NCBI RefSeq assembly: GCF_016135805.1
Contig: NZ_JADWOX010000006.1
Location: forward strand, 1-64,000
Length of the DNA: 64,000 nucleotides
Reading direction: 5' to 3'
From: Caulobacter hibisci
GTDB lineage: Bacteria; Pseudomonadota; Alphaproteobacteria; Caulobacterales; Caulobacteraceae
Position numbers and translations under genes: made by a program. Below the pieces are notes generated by a model. The model did no database searches, was not told the origin of the DNA, and saw only the letters and a program-made list of their open reading frames with translations. Shown in pieces: positions 57,155 to 64,000 of the stretch; the first letter of the stretch is position 1; each line of letters starts with the position of its first letter.

Positions 57155-57268
57155 CGTTTCCCCCTCAAACCATCGCGCCCCGACGGGCGACGTGGCCGGC
57201 TCTTTGTCCGGATTGGTGATCACGGCGTTGAGCGCCGTGACCCCATGCTGCGTCGGGATTGGCTGGGG

Positions 57269-57344
57269 GATCAGTCGATAATCCATATGCAGCCATCGAT
57301 CCGGCTGATGGATCGCCGTTCGGCGAGCCGGACCTATCGATCAG
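57269..57344. promoter_or_regulatory. Divergent regulatory region with TATCGA boxes
   Basis: In the 275 bases between the third TonB receptor and the C-C hydrolase gene, two TATCGA boxes face each other: TTATCGACTGATC on the minus strand (57269-57281) and CTATCGATCAG (57334-57344). Between them is a perfect CGATCC-N7-GGATCG repeat (57297-57315). Confidence 0.4.
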
Positions 57345-57429
57345 GCGGAAGGCTGGCTTTGCGAAATCGATTTGCCTGAAGGGCGGCGGCGGCGGCGACT
57401 GAGCAAAAATTCGGGACGCCAGGAACGCC

Positions 57430-58269
57430 ATGACCAACACGCTTGAGAGCCGCTTCGCTGACGCCGGCGCGCGGCAGATCCACTACCATGTGACCGGCCA
57501 GGGCCCGGCGGTGATGCTGCTGCATGGCGGCGGACCGGGCGCGGCGGGCTATTCCAACTACCGCCGCAACATCGAGATCCTCAGCCAAGTCTTCACGGTC
57601 TACGTCCCCGATCTGCCCGGCTACGGTCAGTCGACCAAGGGCCTGAACATGGCCGACCCCTTCGGCGATATCGCCCAGGGTCTCGCCGCGTTCATGGACG
57701 CCATCGGCCTGGACAAGGCGCACATGGTCGGCAACTCGCTGGGCGGGGCGGCGGCCCTGCGCCTGGCGCTCGACCACCCCGCCAAGGTCGACCGCCTGGT
57801 GCTGATGGGACCCGGTGGCGGTCAGGGCCTTTTCACCCCGACCCCGACCAACGCCCTGATGCAGCTTCTGACCTACTACCACGGAGACGGCCCCAGCCAG
57901 GCCAAGCTGAAGGCCTTCATTCAGCAACTGGTGTTCAATCCCGGGGAGATCGGCGACGACACCATCGCCGAACGTTTCGAGACCAGCGCCCACCCCGACA
58001 TCCTGGCCGCGCCGCCGCTGCGGCTGGCCCCCGAGGCGATCAACGCCCCGGTGCTATGGCGTGACCCGCGCCTGCCGGGTCTCAAAGCGCGCACCCTGAT
58101 CCTGTGGGGAATGGATGACCGGGTGAACCCGGTCGACGGGGGCTTTGTGTTCCTCAAGTCCATCCCCGGCGCGGAGATGCACCTGTTCACCGGCTGCGGT
58201 CATTGGGTGCAGTGGGAAAAGGCCGAGGCGTTCAACGCCCTGGTGGCCGAGTTCCTGGCCAGGGGCTGA
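57430..58269 (+). CDS. Meta-cleavage C-C hydrolase (MhpC/BphD type), copy 1
   Basis: 279 residues; alpha/beta hydrolase with [11 protein letters not shown] (31-40), nucleophile S103 in VGNSLGGAA, acid Asp near 230 in GMDDRVNP, and H258 in GHWVQWEK. This motif set is characteristic of enzymes that cleave the open-ring 2-hydroxy-6-oxo-dienoate into 2-hydroxypentadienoate and an acid. A second copy is at 61255. It starts the rightward cluster. Confidence 0.9.
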   Translation: MTNTLESRFADAGARQIHYHVTGQGPAVMLLHGGGPGAAGYSNYRRNIEILSQVFTVYVPDLPGYGQSTKGLNMADPFGDIAQGLAAFMDAIGLDKAHMVGNSLGGAAALRLALDHPAKVDRLVLMGPGGGQGLFTPTPTNALMQLLTYYHGDGPSQAKLKAFIQQLVFNPGEIGDDTIAERFETSAHPDILAAPPLRLAPEAINAPVLWRDPRLPGLKARTLILWGMDDRVNPVDGGFVFLKSIPGAEMHLFTGCGHWVQWEKAEAFNALVAEFLARG

Positions 58270-58318
58270 CCTATCAACCGGGTGGATGCCTGGGTTCAAA
58301 ACTATCGAATTTTCTAAA

Positions 58319-58350
58319 GTGTTGGGTGGGTCGATGGTCCGACCCAACAC
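58319..58350 (+). promoter_or_regulatory. Hairpin in the leader of the hydratase gene
   Basis: GTGTTGGGT (58319-58327) pairs perfectly with ACCCAACAC (58342-58350) in the 97-base gap before the hydratase ATG. A second, competing pairing with GGGTCG is possible. Nearby boxes CCTATCAACC (58270) and ACTATCGAAT (58301) resemble the other catabolic-site boxes. Confidence 0.4.
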
Positions 58351-58366
58351 ACCCCGGGGAGGGAAC

Positions 58367-59164
58367 ATGACCACGGATTTGACCTCCATCGTCGATGAGG
58401 TCGCCGACGCCCTGTTTGAGGCGCGGGCGACAGGGCGGGCGATCGATCCCGTCCGCAAGCGCCTGCCGTCCAAGGACATCCAGGCCGCCTATGCAGTTCA
58501 GCAGCGCAATGTGGCGCGCCAGCAGGCGGCCGGGGCCAAGGTCGTCGGCCGCAAGATCGGCCTGACCTCCAAGGCCGTGCAAACCCAGCTCGGCGTCGAC
58601 CAACCCGATTTCGGCGTGCTGTTCGACTTCATGGGCGTCTATGGCGACGAGGTGGAGCTGCCCCTGACGGGTCTGATCTCACCGCGGATCGAGGCGGAAA
58701 TCGCCTTCGTCCTGGGCCAGGATATCACCCAGGCCGGACTTTCCCGCGAGCGCCTCGAAGCCGCGATCGCGTCGGTCGCCGCCTCGGCCGAGATCGTCGA
58801 CAGCGCCATCGCCGGCTGGGACATCGATATCGTCGACACCGTCGCCGACAACGCCTCCAGCGGCGCCTTCGTGCTCGGCTCGCCTGAACCCTACGTTCCC
58901 GGTTGCGACCTGCGATCGCCGACCATGCGCCTGATCCGCGGCGGCGAGATCGTATCCAGCGGCGTGGGCGCCGCAAGCCTCGGCGACCCGTTGATCGCGC
59001 TGGCCTGGCTAGCCGACACCGCCGTGGCCTTGGGGGCGCCCCTGCGGGCTGGCGACGTGATCCTGGCCGGCGCGCTGGGCCCGATGATCCCACTTCAACC
59101 TGGCCTGCACACGGTCGAAATCGACGGGTTCGCGCCCGTCGTCATCAAGGCGATCGCCGCATGA
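58367..59164 (+). CDS. mhpD: 2-keto-4-pentenoate hydratase
   Basis: 265 residues. The hydratase/FAH-fold is seen in [36 protein letters not shown] with metal ligands, and the C-terminal region [16 protein letters not shown]. It adds water to 2-hydroxypenta-2,4-dienoate to give 4-hydroxy-2-oxovalerate. ATG at 58367 follows GGGGAGGG. It overlaps the next gene by 4 bases (ATGA). Confidence 0.92.
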   Translation: MTTDLTSIVDEVADALFEARATGRAIDPVRKRLPSKDIQAAYAVQQRNVARQQAAGAKVVGRKIGLTSKAVQTQLGVDQPDFGVLFDFMGVYGDEVELPLTGLISPRIEAEIAFVLGQDITQAGLSRERLEAAIASVAASAEIVDSAIAGWDIDIVDTVADNASSGAFVLGSPEPYVPGCDLRSPTMRLIRGGEIVSSGVGAASLGDPLIALAWLADTAVALGAPLRAGDVILAGALGPMIPLQPGLHTVEIDGFAPVVIKAIAA

Positions 59165-60123
59165 GCCAGACCACGAACGAACGCAAAGCGAAGGTTGCGA
59201 TCATCGGGTCGGGCAATATCGGCACGGACCTGATGATCAAGGTGATGCGCCTGTCCAAGAGCCTGGAGATGGGCGCCTTCGTCGGCATCGATCCGGAATC
59301 GGACGGCCTCAAGCGCGCCGAGCGCCTGGGCGTGCCGATCACCGCCGGCGGCATCGACGGCTTGGTCGCCCTGCCGAACTTCGCCGACATCGCCATCGTC
59401 TTCGACGCCACCAGCGCTGGCGCCCACAAGCACCACGACGCTGTGCTGCAAGCCCACGGCAAGCAGGTGATCGACCTGACGCCCGCCGCCATCGGCCCCT
59501 ATGTCGTGCCGCCGATCAATGGCGTGGCCAATCTCGACGCGACCAACGTCAACATGGTCACCTGTGGCGGCCAGGCGACCATCCCGATGGTCGCGGCGGT
59601 CAATAGTGTCGCCAAGGTGCACTACGGCGAGATCGTCGCCTCGATCGCCAGCAAGTCGGCTGGCCCCGGCACCCGGGCCAATATCGACGAGTTCACCGAG
59701 ACCACCTCACGGGCCATCGAGACCGTGGGCGGGGCCACGCGCGGCAAGGCGATCATCGTGCTCAATCCGGCCGAGCCGCCGCTGATCATGCGCGACACCG
59801 TCTATTGCCTCTGCGACGACGCCGACACCGCCGCCATCGAGGCCTCGGTCGAGGCCATGGTCGCCGAGGTCCAGGCCTATGTGCCCGGCTACCGCCTAAA
59901 GCAGAAGGTGCAGTTCGAGCGCCTGGGCGCCAACGACCCGCTGTTCATTCCCGAGATGGACCAGGCCTTCACCGGCTTGAAGGTGACGATCTTCCTCGAG
60001 GTCGAGGGCGCGGCCCACTACCTGCCGGCCTATGCCGGCAACCTGGACATCATGACGTCGGCGGCCCTGAAGACCGCGGAAAAGATCGCCGCCAGCCGGG
60101 GCTGGTCGCAGGTGGCGTCGTGA
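59161..60123 (+). CDS. mhpF: Acylating acetaldehyde dehydrogenase
   Basis: 320 residues. NAD-binding [12 protein letters not shown] (GSGNIG at 16-21), catalytic Cys135 in [10 protein letters not shown], and the family segment [20 protein letters not shown]. It converts acetaldehyde and CoA to acetyl-CoA with NAD and works in a complex with the aldolase, which channels acetaldehyde to it. Starts by overlap with the hydratase stop. Confidence 0.95.
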   Translation: MSQTTNERKAKVAIIGSGNIGTDLMIKVMRLSKSLEMGAFVGIDPESDGLKRAERLGVPITAGGIDGLVALPNFADIAIVFDATSAGAHKHHDAVLQAHGKQVIDLTPAAIGPYVVPPINGVANLDATNVNMVTCGGQATIPMVAAVNSVAKVHYGEIVASIASKSAGPGTRANIDEFTETTSRAIETVGGATRGKAIIVLNPAEPPLIMRDTVYCLCDDADTAAIEASVEAMVAEVQAYVPGYRLKQKVQFERLGANDPLFIPEMDQAFTGLKVTIFLEVEGAAHYLPAYAGNLDIMTSAALKTAEKIAASRGWSQVAS

Positions 60124-60218
60124 AGCGGCTTCGACCAGAGCGTTCGAGCATCGAGCGGGCCAGGCTCTCGCGACAGACCATCATCGCCCGTCATCCCAAC
60201 CACGAGGTCGGCCAATGA
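60120..60218 (+). CDS. Possible 32-residue leader peptide gene in the operon
   Basis: A GTG frame exactly fills the gap between the dehydrogenase and aldolase genes, with GTGA overlapping the upstream stop and ATGA overlapping the downstream start. The product, [20 protein letters not shown] and then [12 protein letters not shown], is short and very basic. It may simply keep ribosomes coupled between the two genes, or be chance. No family recognised. Confidence 0.3.
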   Translation: MKRLRPERSSIERARLSRQTIIARHPNHEVGQ

Positions 60219-61258
60219 CCACGCCCTTCCAGCCGAAGTCCAAGCTCTACGTCCAGGACGTCACCCTGCGCGACGGCATGCACGCCATCCGCCACAAGTA
60301 TAGTCTCGACGACGTGCGGGCCATCGCCCGGGCCCTGGACGAGGCCAAGGTCGACGCCATCGAGATCGCCCACGGCGACGGCCTGTCGGGCTCGTCGTTC
60401 AACTACGGCTTCGGGGCGTGCACTGACTGGGCCTGGATCGAGGCGGTGGGGGAGGTGATCTCCCACGCCAAGCTGACCACCCTGCTGCTGCCCGGCATTG
60501 GGACGGTGCATGACCTCAAGCGCGCCCATGACCTGGGCGTGCGCTCGGTGCGGGTTGCCACCCACTGCACCGAGGCGGACGTCTCGCGCCAGCACATCGA
60601 GTACGCCCGTGGCTTGGGCATGGATGTCTCTGGCTTCCTGATGATGAGCCACATGAGCCCGCCCGAGGCCCTGGCCCAGCAAGCGGTGCTGATGGAAAGC
60701 TATGGCGCCCATTGCGTCTATGTGACCGACAGCGGCGGGGCCATGACCATGGACGACGTCGCAGCGCGTCTGCAGGCCTATGACCAGGTGCTCAAGCCCG
60801 AGACCGAACGGGGTATTCACGCTCACCACAATCTGAGCCTGGGCGTGGCCAACTCGATCGCCGCCGTCCAGAACGGCGCGATCCGCGTCGACGCTTCGCT
60901 GGCGGGCATGGGGGCCGGGGCCGGCAACGCGCCGCTGGAGGTGTTCATCGCCGCCGCCGACGTCTACGGCTGGAACCACGGCTGCGATCTGTTCAAGCTG
61001 ATGGACGCCGCCGAGGACCTGGTCCGGCCGCTGCAGGACCGCCCGGTCCGCGTCGACCGCGAGACCCTCAGCCTGGGTTATGCCGGGGTCTATTCCTCGT
61101 TCCTGCGCCACGCCGAGAGGGCCGCGGCCGAACACGGCTTGGACGTGCGCTCGATCCTGCTGGAACTGGGGCAGCGTCGCATGGTCGGCGGCCAAGAAGA
61201 CATGATCGTCGATGTCGCCCTGGATCTGAAGGCGCGGCTTGATGGAGCCGTCGCGTGA
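60215..61258 (+). CDS. mhpE: 4-hydroxy-2-oxovalerate aldolase
   Basis: 347 residues, a class II metal aldolase of the HMGL-like barrel: [14 protein letters not shown] at the N-terminus, [14 protein letters not shown], and metal-binding [14 protein letters not shown]. It splits 4-hydroxy-2-oxovalerate into pyruvate and acetaldehyde; the dehydrogenase next door takes the acetaldehyde. It overlaps the following hydrolase gene by GTGA. Confidence 0.95.
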   Translation: MTTPFQPKSKLYVQDVTLRDGMHAIRHKYSLDDVRAIARALDEAKVDAIEIAHGDGLSGSSFNYGFGACTDWAWIEAVGEVISHAKLTTLLLPGIGTVHDLKRAHDLGVRSVRVATHCTEADVSRQHIEYARGLGMDVSGFLMMSHMSPPEALAQQAVLMESYGAHCVYVTDSGGAMTMDDVAARLQAYDQVLKPETERGIHAHHNLSLGVANSIAAVQNGAIRVDASLAGMGAGAGNAPLEVFIAAADVYGWNHGCDLFKLMDAAEDLVRPLQDRPVRVDRETLSLGYAGVYSSFLRHAERAAAEHGLDVRSILLELGQRRMVGGQEDMIVDVALDLKARLDGAVA

Positions 61259-62097
61259 CCGCTCCAGTGATCCGGGACATCAAGGTTGGACGGCGGGTCA
61301 TCCGGCTGGCCGAAATCGGGCAGGGCCCCGCGCTTCTGATGCTTCATGGCGGCGGTCCGGGCGCGACGGGACCGTCTAACTACTCGCGCAACCTGGCGGC
61401 CCTTTCCCAGTCCTATCGCCTCTTGATCCCGGACATGCCGGGCTACGGCGGTTCGACCAAGGGCGTCAGCCGTTCCGATCCGTTCGGCGACTTGGCTGGC
61501 GCCATGCTGGAGCTGCTGGACGGCCTGGGCGTCAAGCGCGCCCACGCGATCGGCAACTCCCTGGGCGGGGCCTGCGCGCTGCGCCTGGCGCTCGACCATC
61601 CCGACCGGGTCGACCGACTGGTGCTGATGGGCCCGGGCGGGGTGGACACGACCCGCAGTCTGCCGACCAAGGGCCTGCAGAAGCTGCTCAACTACTACAA
61701 GGGCGATGGACCAAGCTTGGAGAAGCTACGCGCGTTCATCGACGACCTGGTCTACGAGCCCAGCGACATTCCCGACACGCTGCTACGGGAGCGCTACGAG
61801 GCTAGCATCGATCCCGAGACGGTGGCGAGCCCACCGCTCATGCGGCCCAAGGGCTTCAAGCTGCGCGACGTGGACTTCACTCGCGATCCGCGCCTGGCCG
61901 GTCTCAACAATCCTGTCCTTGTGCTCTGGGGCCAGGACGACCGCGTCAATCGCCCCAGTGGCGGGACCTCGCTGATCCGCCGCCTTCCCAACGCCGACCT
62001 GCACCTCTTCAGCCGCACGGGCCATTGGGTCCAGTGGGAGCGGGCCGACACGTTCAACGCCATCACCCTGGCCTTCCTGGCTCAGCGCAGCCTCTAG
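61255..62097 (+). CDS. Meta-cleavage C-C hydrolase (MhpC/BphD type), copy 2
   Basis: 280 residues from a GTG start overlapping the aldolase stop. [20 protein letters not shown], nucleophile S102 in [23 protein letters not shown] and [10 protein letters not shown] are all present. It is clearly paralogous to the protein at 57430 (shared [20 protein letters not shown]) but differs in the cap segment, so the two probably accept different ring-cleavage products. It lies between aldolase and hydroxylase genes. Confidence 0.9.
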   Translation: MTAPVIRDIKVGRRVIRLAEIGQGPALLMLHGGGPGATGPSNYSRNLAALSQSYRLLIPDMPGYGGSTKGVSRSDPFGDLAGAMLELLDGLGVKRAHAIGNSLGGACALRLALDHPDRVDRLVLMGPGGVDTTRSLPTKGLQKLLNYYKGDGPSLEKLRAFIDDLVYEPSDIPDTLLRERYEASIDPETVASPPLMRPKGFKLRDVDFTRDPRLAGLNNPVLVLWGQDDRVNRPSGGTSLIRRLPNADLHLFSRTGHWVQWERADTFNAITLAFLAQRSL

Positions 62098-62108
62098 GAT
62101 TTCAGAAC

Positions 62109-63794
62109 ATGACCCCGTCCCATACTTCCCCCGTCGTGGTGGCGGGCGCCGGACCCGTCGGCATGTCCACCGCCATCGCCCTGGCCTTGCGCGGCGTCGA
62201 CGTCATCGTCGTCGAACCACGCACCGCCGGCCAGCCGCCCAGCGCCAAGTGCAACACGGTCGCGGCCCGGACCATGGAGATCTTCCGCCAGTTCGGCGTC
62301 GCCGACGCCGTGCGCGCCGCCGGCCTTCCCGACGATTATCCGACCGACACCATTTACTGCACCAGCATCAGCGGGCCGGAGCTGACCCGCCTGACCATGC
62401 CGGCGCGAAACGAGCGCGAAAAACCGGGCTTTCTGGACAGCGCCTGGCGCACGCCCGAGCCCATGGTGCGGGTCAGTCAGCTCTATCTGGAACCGATCCT
62501 GTTCGAGCGCCTCAAGCGCACGCCCGAGATCACCGTCCTCAACGAGACCGCTGTGGAGCGCTACGAGCAGGACGCAGAGGGTGTGACCGTCCATTGCCGC
62601 CGCCAGCCCGACGGCGAGGCCTTCACCATTCGCACCCAGTATCTGGTCGGTTGCGACGGCGGACGCAGCCCGATCCGCAAGGCCATGGGCGTCAAGCTCG
62701 TCGGCGACGCCGAGTTGGGCCGCACGCGGAGCACCCTGATCCGGGCCCCGGGCCTCAAGGCCCTGTTCGGCAAGCGACGGCCCGCCTGGATGAGCTGGGT
62801 GGTCAACGACAAGGTGCGCGGCAATGTCGTGGCCATTGACGGCAGAGACACCTGGCTGGTCCACCGGTCCATGCCCGCAGGCGTTAGCGACTACGACGCG
62901 CTGGACTTCGACCAGTCGATCCGCGACGTGCTGGGCGTAGGTCAGGAGTTCACCTGGGAGGTGCTCAATCACGAGGACTGGATCGGCCGGCGCCTGGTCG
63001 CCGAGCGCTTCCGCGACGGACGGGTGTTCATCGCTGGCGACGCGGCTCACCTCTGGGTGCCTTTCGCCGGTTACGGCATGAACGCGGGTATCGCCGACGG
63101 CGTGAACCTGGCCTGGACCCTGGCGGCGGCCGTCAATGGCTGGGCCGAGCCGGCTATCGTCGACGCCTACGAGGCCGAGCGCCACCCGATCACCGAGCAG
63201 GTGTCGAAGTTCGCCATGCGCAAGGTGATCGAGAACGTCGAAGCCATGGGCAAGGGCAATGTCCCAGCGGCGCTGGCGGCCAAGGGCCCGGTCGGGATGG
63301 GCCTCAGGGCGCTGCTGGGCAAGAAGCTCTATGACATCAACGTCCCGCAGTTCGCGCCCGAAGGACTCAACTTCGGCTACTTTTACGATCGATCTCCGAT
63401 TATCGCCTATGATGGCGAGGCCCCGCCGACCTACACGATGGGCGAGATTACGCCCTCGACCGTGCCGGGCTGCCGGATGCCCCACTTCTGGCTGGGCGAG
63501 CGCTCGGTCTATGACGAACTGGATCTCGACTACACCTTGGTGCGCTTCGATCCATCGGTCAGCGTCGAGCCGCTGGTCGCCGCCGCGGCGGCCGCGGGCC
63601 TGCCGCTCAAGGTGCTCGACGCCCCCAAGCCGGATTTGCCCAAGGCCTTCAAGACCGCCCTGTTGATCGTCCGTCACGATCAACAGGTGGTCTGGCGCGG
63701 GGACGCCGTCCCAGGCGCTCCGGGCGATCTCGTCCAAGTCCTGCGCGGCGCGATGTCGGCCCAGCCGTCGCAACTTGTGGCTTCCACCGGTTGA
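62109..63794 (+). CDS. MhpA-like FAD-dependent aromatic hydroxylase
   Basis: 561 residues, the longer class of aromatic flavoprotein hydroxylases (such as MhpA). The FAD site is VVVAGAGPVGMSTAIALAL; the middle has YLVGCDGGRSPIRKAMGVKL; GDAAHLWVPFAGYGMNAGIA follows, and a thioredoxin-like C-terminal domain of about 150 residues ends the protein. It probably hydroxylates a phenolic substrate to a catechol at the top of this pathway. Start ATG 62109 lies 11 bases after the hydrolase stop. Confidence 0.92.
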   Translation: MTPSHTSPVVVAGAGPVGMSTAIALALRGVDVIVVEPRTAGQPPSAKCNTVAARTMEIFRQFGVADAVRAAGLPDDYPTDTIYCTSISGPELTRLTMPARNEREKPGFLDSAWRTPEPMVRVSQLYLEPILFERLKRTPEITVLNETAVERYEQDAEGVTVHCRRQPDGEAFTIRTQYLVGCDGGRSPIRKAMGVKLVGDAELGRTRSTLIRAPGLKALFGKRRPAWMSWVVNDKVRGNVVAIDGRDTWLVHRSMPAGVSDYDALDFDQSIRDVLGVGQEFTWEVLNHEDWIGRRLVAERFRDGRVFIAGDAAHLWVPFAGYGMNAGIADGVNLAWTLAAAVNGWAEPAIVDAYEAERHPITEQVSKFAMRKVIENVEAMGKGNVPAALAAKGPVGMGLRALLGKKLYDINVPQFAPEGLNFGYFYDRSPIIAYDGEAPPTYTMGEITPSTVPGCRMPHFWLGERSVYDELDLDYTLVRFDPSVSVEPLVAAAAAAGLPLKVLDAPKPDLPKAFKTALLIVRHDQQVVWRGDAVPGAPGDLVQVLRGAMSAQPSQLVASTG

Positions 63795-63821
63795 GGGTGC
63801 GCGCGACAATCAGGCGCCTCC

Positions 63822-64000
63822 ATGGTTTTTGAGGCGGGGATTCGAACGGTGCTGCTCAGACGCCACAATCTCAACCAGTTGCCCATCCTGCGAGAGCTGC
63901 TGCGCACTCGCAGCGTCAGCCGCACCGCCGAGCTGGTGGGCCTCAGCCAGTCGGCGGTGAGCGCGGCGCTCTCGCGCCTGCGTGAGACCTTCAACGACGA
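63822..64000 (+). CDS. LysR family regulator, start only (runs off the window)
   Basis: 59 codons to the window edge. RRHNLNQLPILRELLRTRSV and SRTAELVGLSQSAVSAALSR form the LysR helix-turn-helix. The exact start is unsure; the ATG at 63822 is used, and a GTG at 63849 would suit the shorter family start. Its position after the hydroxylase gene suggests it regulates this meta-pathway cluster. Confidence 0.85.
   Translation, partial: MVFEAGIRTVLLRRHNLNQLPILRELLRTRSVSRTAELVGLSQSAVSAALSRLRETFND

Noticed and set aside
62094-63809. Leftward 571-codon frame opposite the MhpA-like gene
   Set aside because: Antisense shadow of a clearly recognised hydroxylase.

Overview
The window is GC-rich (clearly above 60% by eye) alphaproteobacterial chromosome, most likely Caulobacter or a close relative in the Caulobacteraceae. 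Supporting signs are the alphaproteobacterial initiator-tRNA sequence, several TonB-dependent receptors in place of porins, LigD/Ku end joining, a ROSE-type thermometer before an hsp20 gene, and many small alphaproteobacterial families of unknown function. I see no phage, plasmid, insertion sequence or CRISPR array.

Bases 1-3740: an initiator-type tRNA with two unusual bases, a MarR regulator, the remains of an S1/P1 nuclease gene, dinB (DNA polymerase IV) and small genes of unknown function. Bases 3820-16080: a glycogen/trehalose block. glgB-glgX-treZ-malQ-treY run leftward with four successive 4-base stop/start overlaps; glgA runs rightward from a shared divergent region. Together they build, branch, debranch and rearrange alpha-glucan and convert it to trehalose. 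glgC and treS are not in the window.

Bases 16077-25458: many short genes, mostly of unknown function or stress-linked (DUF3606, DUF6880-like, DUF4142, DUF3597 and GFA types, an Hsp20 with an RNA thermometer, an alpha/beta hydrolase, a lone receiver protein, a VOC protein), plus a frameshifted membrane-protein gene.

Bases 25819-43001 hold the first catabolic region. It has an LLM flavin monooxygenase with a nitroreductase-like partner, an ACMSD-like amidohydrolase, a NodD-like LysR regulator divergent from a TonB receptor, an MFS transporter and a flavin reductase. Next is a tight operon (FAD hydroxylase, extradiol dioxygenase, alpha/beta hydrolase, cupin, FAH-family protein), then a second LysR and a second TonB receptor. 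A sequence of the form TTTAT-N6-ATAAA (variable) recurs before four transcription units and probably marks the regulon of the first LysR.

Bases 43079-51898 interrupt it with housekeeping and accessory genes: a hemerythrin-like protein, ligD, a companion gene, ku, small proteins, a PHB-esterase remnant and a DksA-type zinc finger. An old-yellow-enzyme gene then diverges from a TetR regulator. Bases 52690-64000 hold the second catabolic region: a BphC-type dioxygenase, an SDR, a third TonB receptor, then C-C hydrolase, hydratase, acylating acetaldehyde dehydrogenase, aldolase, second C-C hydrolase, MhpA-like hydroxylase, and the start of a third LysR gene. This is a full lower meta-cleavage pathway (ring hydroxylation, ring cleavage, hydrolysis, hydration, aldol cleavage to pyruvate and acetyl-CoA). 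The natural substrate cannot be read from the sequence.
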